DNA of 56,299 bases from Terriglobia bacterium (lineage in GTDB: Bacteria; Acidobacteriota; Terriglobia; Bryobacterales; Bryobacteraceae), in contig JAJPJN010000057.1 of the NCBI GenBank assembly GCA_021324185.1, positions 1 through 56,299 of the forward strand, written 5' to 3'. The notes beneath the pieces are model-generated. The model saw nothing but the letters and a program-made list of their open reading frames with translations, did no database searches and was not told the DNA's origin. Positions within the stretch are counted from its first letter, which is position 1. Every line of letters begins with the position of its first letter. Positions 1 to 7,325 of this stretch are shown here, one piece after another. Made by a program: the position numbers and the translations under genes.

Positions 1-1
1 A

Positions 2-118
2 CAGCTCCTTGAAATCCGTTTCGCCAAGGTCTCGGTAGCTCTATTGAGCAAAAACCACGCCCCCAAAGCCTCCGAACCCTGCGATTTTGAAATCACCCAG
101 GCCGGTTTGGCCGCTTAA
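2..118 (+). CDS. C-terminal fragment of an unidentified protein
   Basis: An open frame enters from the left edge and stops with TAA at 116-118, giving 38 residues (begins QLLEIRFAKV, ends ITQAGLAA). The composition is protein-like and the frame ends before the next gene in the same direction, so it is probably the 3' end of a real gene whose body lies outside the window. I do not recognise the family and assign no function. An open frame of this length could also occur by chance in GC-rich DNA. Confidence 0.45.
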   Translation, partial: QLLEIRFAKVSVALLSKNHAPKASEPCDFEITQAGLAA

Positions 119-418
119 TCTGCGTCTCCTGCTAACCTGCGGGCAAGTGATAGGGCTACGCATGGCTGAGCCGCGACCGCAAGGGAGCAGTAATTGACCT
201 ATTCATCAGAAGCCGATCTGGAACGTGTTCTAGCGGAGCGCCGAAGAATGCTCCAGGTTCCGTACGGCCTCGACCCGGAGCGACGTGAGATCGTGCTGCG
301 GCTCTGTCGAGGCATTGTGCGCAACGCGCTTGGAACCTGCTGGCCGCATACGTAAGATCCAACCATGTGCACAACTTGCCGTATGAAATCATAGGTATTA
401 GCTCCCAGGTCCCTAGTT
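119..418. other. Intergenic region before the PIG-L gene
   Basis: About 300 bases separate the fragment at the left edge from the PIG-L gene. The only possible gene seen is the small TTG-started frame at 194-355, listed separately. No clear promoter hexamers, terminator hairpin or RNA gene was recognised. The promoter of the 419-5645 module is presumably here or further upstream. Confidence 0.4.
194..355 (+). CDS. Possible 53-aa small protein
   Basis: A TTG-started frame of 53 codons ends at TAA 353-355. A purine-rich GGGAG at 184-188 lies 5 bases upstream of the start. The predicted peptide is charged and probably helical (segments EADLERVLAERRRM and PERREIVLRLCRGIV). It has no signal peptide or membrane segment. 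It could be a genuine small protein, a relic of a longer gene, or noise. No family was recognised. The opposite strand carries a 78-codon open frame (156-392) with less protein-like composition. Confidence 0.25.
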   Translation: MTYSSEADLERVLAERRRMLQVPYGLDPERREIVLRLCRGIVRNALGTCWPHT

Positions 419-3220
419 TTGAGAAAATCTAACTCTTTGCGTGCTGTGGTAGCAGGCGGCGCGCTAGCTTTGCTTCCCCTGCTTGCTGTAGCGCCCGCTG
501 TTCGCCAATTGCGAGCGCAAACGCGCCTAACCTACCCGATTATTTCGCCCGATAGCGGGCATGCCGCACTCGGGCTGGCGCTGCGGAAACTGAGTGTATC
601 CGGTACTTTCATGCAGGCGGCCGCGCATCCGGATGATGAAACCAATTCGCTGTTCGCCTATTTCGGATACGGCATGGGGCTGCGGGTCATCGATCTGCAA
701 AACAACCGCGGCGATGGCGGACAGAACGAGATCGGCCCGGAGCTGTTTCGCGATATCGCGGTGCTTCGCACTTCCGAATTGCTGGCGGCGCATCGCATCG
801 ATGGTGCGGAACAGTACTTCACGCGCGCGATCGACTATGGATATTCGTTTGATCCGCAAGAGGTGATTGCGAAGTGGGGCCGGAAAGAGATTGTGGGCGA
901 TTATGTGCGTTTGATCCGCACGTTGCGGCCGGATGTGATTGTGACCATGAACATTCAGGGGCGGGGCGGAGACCGGGCGCATGAGGCGACGACGATTCTG
1001 GTGCGCGAAGGTTATCTGGCGGCGGGCGATCCGAACCAGTATCCCGAGCAGATCGCCGAGGGCTTGCGCCCGTGGCAAGCGAAGAAGCTGTATTTTTCGG
1101 GCGGCTTCGGAGTGGTTCCGGCGCAGGGGCGGGGCGGTCCAGGTGCGGCTGCGCCCGCAACACCCGATTCAAAAATCAAGCTGACCCCGGTGAATACCGG
1201 CGCTTACGATCCGTTGCTGGGGCGGACGTATCAGGAGATCGGAAACGATGCGCGCAGCTATCACAAATGCCAGGGCATGGGCTCTTTCCTGCCGCCGCTG
1301 CCCGGCACAAACGGCGGACGTGGCGGTATGCGCGGTCCGGCGGGTTATCAGTTGATGGAGACATCGATTCCGGATGAAAAAGAGAAAGACGAGAAGTCGT
1401 TGTTCGATGGTATCGACACGAGCCTCACGTCGATTGCGCAATATGCGGGACCCAACCCGCCTCAGGCGCTCACTTCAGCATTGGCCGACATTCTGTCTGA
1501 CGCCCGCAAGGCGCAAGACGCCTTCGCTTCCGGCAATGATGCGGGCACGGCAGCGCCGGTCGAAGCGGGGTTGCTGGCCATACGAGCGTTGCGCGCGCAG
1601 CTTCCTGGCATGCAGCTTAGCGAGGCTGCACGCTATGAAATTGATTTCCGTTTGAAGATTAAAGAGAACGATTATGAAAATGCGCTGGTTGAGGCGCACG
1701 GGCTTGCGTTCGATGCTCTGGCCGATGACGGTTTGGTGATTGCCGGCCAGCCGGTGAAGCTTTCGGTCACGGCGCAGAACCGCGGCGCTTCGGATGTTTC
1801 GATCACCGGCGTCAGCATCGCAGGGTTCAAAAATCCGGGCGCCTGCTCGCCGGGCGAAGTTAAACACAATGCCACGTTCACATGCAATCTGGAGGCGCAC
1901 ATCCCCGACAGCGCCGAACCGACAACGCCGTATTTCCATGACAACTACTGGAAGCATCCGGAAAATCACGCGATTCAAATTTTCCGTCCGGACGTCCCGT
2001 TCGGTGTTCCCTTTGCCCCGACGCCCTTCCGCGTAACTTTCCACGTGAAGGCAGGCGATGTCGAAATTGCGCACGAGCTGCCGGTGGAGTTCCGGTATGT
2101 GAAAGACCCGTTCGCCGGAGACAAGCGCATGGAGTTGAACGTTGTTCCGGCGTTTTCGGTATCCGTGTCGCCGGCCTTGATGGTAGTTCCGGCGGCGGCA
2201 GCGAGTACGAGCACGCCGCTCGAGCGAGAGATACACGTCTCGGTTACGAACGGAACGAAAGGCGCTGCGCAGGTCAATGTGGCGCTGGTTTTGCCGCAGG
2301 GCTGGAAGGTGACGCCACCGGCTGTTCCCATCAGTTTTGCGCATGAAGATGAGTCGCTATCGGCGCGTTTTCAAATTACAGCTCCGGCGCGCGTAAAAAC
2401 CGGCGAATACACATTGCAGGCAGTTGTGACTTCGCCATCCATGCCGGACAAAAAATTCGAAAGCGGCTATCACGAAATCGAGTATCCGCATGTGCAACGC
2501 CGCCAGGTGGTGAAGCCGGCCGAGACTGCCCTGAAAGTAATCAATGTCAAGACCGTGCCGAATCTGAATGTCGGCTATATCGCCGGCGTTGGCGATCAGG
2601 TGCCCGCGGCTATCGAGCAGTTGGGCGCGCGCGTGACATTCATCGAGCAGGATGATCTGGCCTGGGGCGATCTTTCCAAATATGACGCGATTGTTACCGG
2701 GGTGCGCGCCTATGAGCGACGTGCCGATCTGCGCGCCTACAATCGCCGCCTGCTCGATTACGCCAACAATGGCGGCACGGTCATTGTGCAATACAACAAA
2801 ATGGAATTCAATCAGGCTGATTATGGCCCCTATCCGGCAAAGGTCAGTGGCAATCGCGTTTCCGATGAGACTGTGCCGGTGAAGGTGTTGGTTCCGAACG
2901 ATCCGATTTTCAATTTTCCAAATAAATTGGGGCCTGAGACGTGGGCCGGGTGGGTGCAGGAGCGCGGCCTGTATTTTCTGGGTGAAAAAGATAAGCGCTA
3001 TATCGACCTGGTTGCGATGACGGATTCCTTCAAAGACAATCCGGGCGAGAAGCTGGGCTCACTGGTGGAAGCAAAAACCGGTAAAGGGCGCTGGATTTAT
3101 CTTGGACTCGGCTTGTGGCGGCAACTGCCTGCGGGAACCGAAGGTGCTTATCAACTGCTTGCAAATCTGATCAGCCTGGGGAATCGAGCGGCCGCAAAGA
3201 ACGACGTGGCCGCTCGGTGA
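419..3220 (+). CDS. Secreted PIG-L family deacetylase, multidomain
   Basis: A 933-aa protein with a signal peptide (residues 1-34, hydrophobic core AGGALALLPLLAVAPAV). The PIG-L/LmbE deacetylase domain spans about residues 60-230. Its zinc/catalytic motif AHPDDE is at 69-74 and a second conserved stretch, LRPDVIVTMN, follows. This family hydrolyses N-acetyl groups from N-acetylglucosamine-type substrates. The middle is beta-rich, with a NEW3-like segment near 625-720. The C-terminal 200 residues contain an alpha/beta domain (KYDAIVTGVRAYE, GGTVIVQYN) like a class I glutamine-amidotransferase fold. The length far exceeds a bare PIG-L enzyme (about 230-280 aa), as is usual for acidobacterial versions. 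The TTG start is chosen because it gives a complete signal peptide. The stop overlaps the GTG start of the next gene, so the two are probably coupled. The substrate is unknown. Confidence 0.85.
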   Translation: MRKSNSLRAVVAGGALALLPLLAVAPAVRQLRAQTRLTYPIISPDSGHAALGLALRKLSVSGTFMQAAAHPDDETNSLFAYFGYGMGLRVIDLQNNRGDGGQNEIGPELFRDIAVLRTSELLAAHRIDGAEQYFTRAIDYGYSFDPQEVIAKWGRKEIVGDYVRLIRTLRPDVIVTMNIQGRGGDRAHEATTILVREGYLAAGDPNQYPEQIAEGLRPWQAKKLYFSGGFGVVPAQGRGGPGAAAPATPDSKIKLTPVNTGAYDPLLGRTYQEIGNDARSYHKCQGMGSFLPPLPGTNGGRGGMRGPAGYQLMETSIPDEKEKDEKSLFDGIDTSLTSIAQYAGPNPPQALTSALADILSDARKAQDAFASGNDAGTAAPVEAGLLAIRALRAQLPGMQLSEAARYEIDFRLKIKENDYENALVEAHGLAFDALADDGLVIAGQPVKLSVTAQNRGASDVSITGVSIAGFKNPGACSPGEVKHNATFTCNLEAHIPDSAEPTTPYFHDNYWKHPENHAIQIFRPDVPFGVPFAPTPFRVTFHVKAGDVEIAHELPVEFRYVKDPFAGDKRMELNVVPAFSVSVSPALMVVPAAAASTSTPLEREIHVSVTNGTKGAAQVNVALVLPQGWKVTPPAVPISFAHEDESLSARFQITAPARVKTGEYTLQAVVTSPSMPDKKFESGYHEIEYPHVQRRQVVKPAETALKVINVKTVPNLNVGYIAGVGDQVPAAIEQLGARVTFIEQDDLAWGDLSKYDAIVTGVRAYERRADLRAYNRRLLDYANNGGTVIVQYNKMEFNQADYGPYPAKVSGNRVSDETVPVKVLVPNDPIFNFPNKLGPETWAGWVQERGLYFLGEKDKRYIDLVAMTDSFKDNPGEKLGSLVEAKTGKGRWIYLGLGLWRQLPAGTEGAYQLLANLISLGNRAAAKNDVAAR

Positions 3221-4677
3221 GTTCCCGCTTTGCCCCGGAATACACTACCTGCGTACTGAACGAGATTTTCGAAGACGCCAAATCGCTGTTTTTGGCGCCG
3301 TTGATGTCGATTCACTACAGCCATCTCGTGATGCTGGCAGCGCGCGGGATTATTCCGGCGCAGGATGCGCATGCGATTCGCGAGGCGCTCGACGAGGTTC
3401 GCATCGACGAGGTGCGCTGTACGCCGTACGACGGCGAATGCGAGGACCTGTACTTTTACATTGAGCGCCTGATTGCTGCGCGCTGCGGGGAAGAAGCCGC
3501 GGGGCGTCTGCACATTGCGCGCAGCCGGAACGATATCGACATGACGATGTACCGGATGCGGCAGCGCGAGTTTCTGCTGGATCTATTCGCGGCAACGCTG
3601 GCTTTGCGGAGCACGCTGCTGGATTTGGCGGCAGCGCATCGCGAGACGATTTTCGCGGCGCATACCCATACGCAACGCGCGCAGCCAACCACCATCGCGC
3701 ACTACCTGCTGGGAGTGAGCGAGCAGTTGGAGCGGGATACGCGAAGGTTGATAGCGGCGTATGAATGCACCAACTGCAATCCGCTAGGGTCGTGTGCGAT
3801 CACCGGCACCGGCTTTGATATCGATCGCCGGATGACGTCCGAACTGTTGGGCTTCTCAGGCCCCACGGTGAATACGTACGGAAGTATCGCGACAGTCGAT
3901 TATCTGCTCGAGAGCGTGTCCGCCGCGGCAATCCTGCTGACGGGCCATGGACGATTCGTGCAGGATCTGCTGTTGTGGAGCACTGCCGAATTCGGCTATA
4001 TGCGGCTGGGCGACGGGTTCGTGCAAAAAAGCAGCATTATGCCGCAGAAGCGCAACCCGGTGGCGCTGGAACATGCGCGAGCGATCGGGAGCAAGGCGCT
4101 GGGCCAGGCGATTGCGATCGTGACGACGGTTCACAATACTCCATTTGGCGATATCGTCGATACCGAAGACGACTTGCAGCCGCTTGTGTACTCAATGTTT
4201 CGCGATGCGACGCGCGCCGTCAAACTGAATGCGGCGGCGCTGCGCACGGCAGAGTTCGACGCTCAAAACCTGGAGGCACGCGCGGGCGATGGCTGGACCA
4301 CACTGACCGAGCTTGCAGACACGCTGGTGCGGCAGCGCGGCGTTTCGTTCAATGCTGCGCATCGGATTGCGGCTCGCATGGTGAGCCTGCGCGCAGCCCA
4401 TCCGCAGAAGCAGTTATCGCAGTTATTGGCGGAAGCGTCCGAGGAAGTGCTGGGTGTAAGAATCGCGCTTGGCGATGACGAGATTGCAGGCATTCTGAGC
4501 CCGCGTCATTTCATTGCAGTGCGGCGCACGTTGGGCGGACCGGCGCCTGAAGAGACTTCGCGCGCGCTCGACGTGGGGCGAAGCCAATTGGCGGCGGATG
4601 AGGAGTGGCGCCGGGAGGTGGTGAACGCGCTGCAACGTGCGGAAAATATGCTAAAAGAGCGGAGCGCAGCTTTATGA
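3217..4677 (+). CDS. Argininosuccinate lyase family protein
   Basis: A 486-aa protein of the fumarase/aspartase/argininosuccinate lyase superfamily, which eliminates fumarate from a C-N bond by general base catalysis. Motifs are GRLHIARSRND near 105, HTHTQRAQPTT at 149-159 (ArgH-type histidine region) and the mobile-loop signature SSIMPQKRNP starting at residue 272 with the catalytic serine. The GTG start at 3217 forms a GTGA overlap with the PIG-L stop; a longer in-frame extension to 3115 runs inside the PIG-L gene and is not credible. The usual ArgH N-terminus (WGGRF) is absent, and KRNPV replaces the common KxNPD. Context with a secreted deacetylase and an aldolase suggests a catabolic lyase rather than the arginine-biosynthetic enzyme, but authentic ArgH is not excluded. 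Confidence 0.8.
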   Translation: MSSRFAPEYTTCVLNEIFEDAKSLFLAPLMSIHYSHLVMLAARGIIPAQDAHAIREALDEVRIDEVRCTPYDGECEDLYFYIERLIAARCGEEAAGRLHIARSRNDIDMTMYRMRQREFLLDLFAATLALRSTLLDLAAAHRETIFAAHTHTQRAQPTTIAHYLLGVSEQLERDTRRLIAAYECTNCNPLGSCAITGTGFDIDRRMTSELLGFSGPTVNTYGSIATVDYLLESVSAAAILLTGHGRFVQDLLLWSTAEFGYMRLGDGFVQKSSIMPQKRNPVALEHARAIGSKALGQAIAIVTTVHNTPFGDIVDTEDDLQPLVYSMFRDATRAVKLNAAALRTAEFDAQNLEARAGDGWTTLTELADTLVRQRGVSFNAAHRIAARMVSLRAAHPQKQLSQLLAEASEEVLGVRIALGDDEIAGILSPRHFIAVRRTLGGPAPEETSRALDVGRSQLAADEEWRREVVNALQRAENMLKERSAAL

Positions 4678-5645
4678 GCTACCAAGACGGTTTCTATGAA
4701 ATCTATCCCGTGCCGCCGCTAGCCTGGTCGCGGGGAAAACGTGTACTGAATCAGGCGGAAAACGGGAAGATTTTTCGCTTTCTGAGGGAGCAAGGCATCC
4801 AGCGCTTGATATACGGCGGCAACGCGATGGTGTACCACATGACGCTCGGCCAATATTCTGAAATGGTCGAGTGGCTGTCGGGTCTCACGAGTGAAGCCGA
4901 AATCATTCCGGCCGTCGGACCATCATACGGGCGCGCGCTGGATCAGGCCGCCGTTGCGCGCGGGCGCCGCTTTCATTCGCTCCTTGTGCTTCCCAGTAAT
5001 AGCGATCCTCGCGATGCCGCAGGCCTTGAGGCCGGCTTGCGCGAGATTTCGCAAGCTGCCGGCCTGCCGCTTACTTTGTATATCCGAGATGAAGCAAACT
5101 TCGGGTCGAATAAGGAAGCCGGGCTTGATATGGTTGCGCGGCTGATGGAAGCCAAAGTATGCGTGAACATCAAATATGCGGTGGTGCGCAACGATCCGGG
5201 TGACGATGCTTATTTACGCGCGCTGCTGGCGCGTGTTGCGCCTTCCCGCGTGATCAGCGGAATCGGCGAGAGACCGGCCGTGGTGCACTTGCGCGATTTC
5301 AAATTGGCCGGATTTACAACCGGCTCGGGCGTAATCGCGCCGAAGCTGTGCCACGATTTGCTGAATGCGTGCGTGGCGCACAACTACGCGAGGGCCGAAC
5401 AGATCCGGCGCGCGTTCTTGCCGCTCGAAGACTTGCGGGATGCCTGGGGGCCTCCAAAAGTTCTGCACCACGCCGTTGCTTTAGCCGGTATTGCGGACAC
5501 CGGACCTGTTCTGCCGTTTTTGACGCCGTTGGATTCGGAACAACTTGCGCAACTCGAGCCGGTTGCGAAAAACCTGAGCCGCGAGAATGCGAGTGCGGCT
5601 GAGGCGAGCGGCAATCTGAAGCGGGCAGAGAGCTTTACTGCGTGA
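4674..5645 (+). CDS. DHDPS/N-acetylneuraminate lyase family aldolase
   Basis: A 323-aa TIM-barrel protein of the dihydrodipicolinate synthase family (class I aldolases forming a Schiff base with pyruvate-like substrates). The expected lysine is K167 in VNIKYAV. A tyrosine in TLYIRDE fits the second catalytic position, and GNAMVYH occupies the usual GTTGE region, so substrate recognition is divergent. The ATG at 4674 overlaps the preceding TGA (ATGA); the frame upstream to 4605 lies inside the lyase gene. The length is slightly above the typical 290-310 aa because of a polar C-terminal tail. It is the last gene of the three-gene coupled module. True DapA is unlikely given the divergent substrate motif and context, so I leave the gene symbol empty. 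Confidence 0.78.
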   Translation: MSYQDGFYEIYPVPPLAWSRGKRVLNQAENGKIFRFLREQGIQRLIYGGNAMVYHMTLGQYSEMVEWLSGLTSEAEIIPAVGPSYGRALDQAAVARGRRFHSLLVLPSNSDPRDAAGLEAGLREISQAAGLPLTLYIRDEANFGSNKEAGLDMVARLMEAKVCVNIKYAVVRNDPGDDAYLRALLARVAPSRVISGIGERPAVVHLRDFKLAGFTTGSGVIAPKLCHDLLNACVAHNYARAEQIRRAFLPLEDLRDAWGPPKVLHHAVALAGIADTGPVLPFLTPLDSEQLAQLEPVAKNLSRENASAAEASGNLKRAESFTA

Positions 5646-5754
5646 TAAAGGCGCCTTCGATAGTCGGTTTTGGCTCAATGATCTGTCTGACGGGCCGAAG
5701 TGACATCGGAAATTTACCCCAATGTTGGTTGGATGCGCAGCGGGATAAAAGGAC

Positions 5755-6603
5755 TCAAACGGCGCCTGTAAGCGGCGCCGGAGTGGCGTTTGGATAGTAT
5801 TTGGCGAGAATGGCGCGCCAGCCCCAGCCACGGCGGGCTAACTCCATTGCGCCTTCCTGGCACAAACCCCAACCGTGACCGCGCTGCGCAATGCGCTGTT
5901 CGCTGCATACTTCGCAGCGCACAGGAACGTAGCGATAACCGTTCTCCAGGCCGCCTTGAGTCCAGCCCCCGCAAGCCGCGCTGTAGCGGGCGGGAATGAC
6001 TCGCCCGTTATCTGCCAGCACGCAGCCGCAGGTAGCTGCCACTGCTTGCGCAATCACGCTAGCGCGCGCAGCCGGAGAGCGCAGGAACTGGCAATGAGTG
6101 GTATCGCAAAAATCGGCAATGGCGTGCCGTGGCGAACCGGTCCCACAAATGACCGAGCGCGAGACCACGGCTTGTGCCGCTAACGCGTGAAAGGGCGCGG
6201 CGAAGACCGGAAGCTCCGCACCGACGACGCAGCCTGTTGCTGTTTCACAATCCATGCTGACGACCGGCAGGACGTATTCGGCTCCGGCTGGAAATTCGAA
6301 AACGCCTTTGAAGGTGCGGCGAATGACTCCGGGCACTTCGAGTGCGCAGATAACGGGCGCACCATCCGGACCGCTGATGCGAGTGTGTGGCGCGTTCGTT
6401 GCAATGCACAGCGGTTCGTTTCCTTCTACGATCCAGCGGCGCCTTGAATCGGAACAATGCAGGCGCGCGCTGCCAACGGGGTGAACCATTACGCATTCCG
6501 GCCGCAGAAGTCGAAACAGCCAGAAAGATCGTTCGTTCGAAGCAGCGGCGTGGCAGATTGCGCGGCTGCAGGCGGCGACTGCGACGAACTCGCGGCGGGT
6601 CAT
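5755..6603 (-). CDS. SpoIID/LytB-domain protein
   Basis: A 282-aa protein whose C-terminal two thirds match the SpoIID/LytB fold, a family that includes lytic transglycosylases acting on denuded peptidoglycan glycan strands. Recognisable elements in order are an acidic residue at E120 followed by AAQAVVSRS (141-150), DTTHCQFLR (167-175), AVAATCGCVLADNG (187-200), ARYSAACGGWTQ (205-216) and GHGWGLCQEGAMELA (242-256). The start is ATG at 6603, which overlaps the preceding stop (ATGA). A longer open frame to 7122 runs through the neighbouring gene and is rejected. The N-terminus MTRREFVAVAA is twin-arginine-like, suggesting Tat export, though the hydrophobic core is weak. It is the last gene of the six-gene operon. 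Sporulation itself is not implied; enzymatic activity is inferred from the family. Confidence 0.78.
   Translation of the reverse strand: MTRREFVAVAACSRAICHAAASNERSFWLFRLLRPECVMVHPVGSARLHCSDSRRRWIVEGNEPLCIATNAPHTRISGPDGAPVICALEVPGVIRRTFKGVFEFPAGAEYVLPVVSMDCETATGCVVGAELPVFAAPFHALAAQAVVSRSVICGTGSPRHAIADFCDTTHCQFLRSPAARASVIAQAVAATCGCVLADNGRVIPARYSAACGGWTQGGLENGYRYVPVRCEVCSEQRIAQRGHGWGLCQEGAMELARRGWGWRAILAKYYPNATPAPLTGAV
5760..5780 (-). terminator. Hairpin at the 3' end of the six-gene operon
   Basis: A perfect 7-bp inverted repeat (CGGCGCC / GGCGCCG, 7-nt loop) spans the last codons of the SpoIID-like gene. On the minus strand it is followed by a T-rich stretch (TTTGAGTCCTTTT). This could act as an intrinsic terminator for the operon, though the U-tract is interrupted and the stem overlaps coding sequence. 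Confidence 0.35.
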
Positions 6604-7325
6604 GATCCGAGTTCCGCAAGCAAAGGACGTATGTGTGTGGCGGCTTCTGCTCCGGTGGTATTGTGCCGCGAAAAAAGCAGGATCGTTCTCGGGGTGTCTA
6701 CAGGATAGATCGCGATTACGTAACCTTCGCCCGAATAGCGGCGCTCGGAAGGCGCTGCGGTTCCGGTCTTGGCGTAACAGCGCAGCCCGATCCCTTTCGC
6801 CGTTCCGGATTCGCAGCAGCGCAACATACCGGCCAGCACGACTCGCGTGTGCGGCTCCGAAGCATTGCGGGCGAGCAGGCTGAAGGCGCGAATCACTGCT
6901 TGCGGCGCCTGGGGCCAACCTGGGCCGAGGCCGATCAGCCGCGAAGCCGGCCACAATCGCGAAGGCGGTGCGAGACCGTACGACAGGCAAGTGGTATCGA
7001 GAGCTGCACGGTTCAGGGTTTCTGAGAGGCGCAGAAAATACACGTTGCAGGAGTTCGCGAGGCCGGCAATCATATCCTGCCGCCCGTGGCCTTTGCGGTA
7101 CCAGCAGCCGGCGCCTGTGCAATCGATGACGGGAGATTCTGAGTGTGCCGCCAAATAGGCGAGTGCGAGAAATGGCTTCAGCAGCGACCCAAAGCAGACG
7201 GGTTGTTCGCTATCCGGCCAGTTTGATTCACGAATACGGCCGCTGAGATCGGCGGCAATCCATCGTGCGGAGGCGCGCGGCCATAACGCGCCGACGCTAC
7301 CCATCAGGATGGTTCGACGCGTCAT
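6600..7325 (-). CDS. Minimal penicillin-binding-protein-like protein
   Basis: A 241-aa protein bearing the three active-site motifs of serine transpeptidases and beta-lactamases in correct order: SLLK (SxxK) at 47-50, SCN (SxN) at 92-94 and KTGT at 186-189. It is much shorter than standard class B PBPs and lacks a dimerisation domain and a clear transmembrane anchor. The N-terminus MTRRTILMGSVGAL resembles a twin-arginine or weak secretory signal. The cysteine-rich segment between SxxK and SxN (DCTGAGCW, SCNVYF) recalls, from memory, DUF2300 proteins such as Escherichia coli YfaQ. ATGA overlaps occur at both ends with its neighbours. It could be a transpeptidase, a carboxypeptidase or a non-catalytic cell-wall binder. 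The pairing with a SpoIID-like gene suggests peptidoglycan as substrate. Confidence 0.7.
   Translation of the reverse strand: MTRRTILMGSVGALWPRASARWIAADLSGRIRESNWPDSEQPVCFGSLLKPFLALAYLAAHSESPVIDCTGAGCWYRKGHGRQDMIAGLANSCNVYFLRLSETLNRAALDTTCLSYGLAPPSRLWPASRLIGLGPGWPQAPQAVIRAFSLLARNASEPHTRVVLAGMLRCCESGTAKGIGLRCYAKTGTAAPSERRYSGEGYVIAIYPVDTPRTILLFSRHNTTGAEAATHIRPLLAELGS

Noticed and set aside
156-392. 78-codon minus-strand frame before the PIG-L gene
   Set aside because: Arg/Ala-rich composition without protein character, no ribosome site, and it overlaps the better plus-strand small frame.
1475-2344. 289-codon minus-strand frame inside the PIG-L gene
   Set aside because: Antisense shadow of a well-supported gene; composition is Arg/His-rich and unlike any family.
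3217-5645. Calling the lyase argH and the aldolase dapA outright
   Set aside because: The lyase lacks the usual N-terminal WGGRF motif and the aldolase has a divergent substrate motif; context with a secreted deacetylase points to catabolism.
6604-7122. N-terminal extension of the SpoIID-like frame through the PBP-like gene
   Set aside because: The PBP-like gene has intact motifs in another frame and the ATG at 6603 gives an ATGA overlap and a normal N-terminus.
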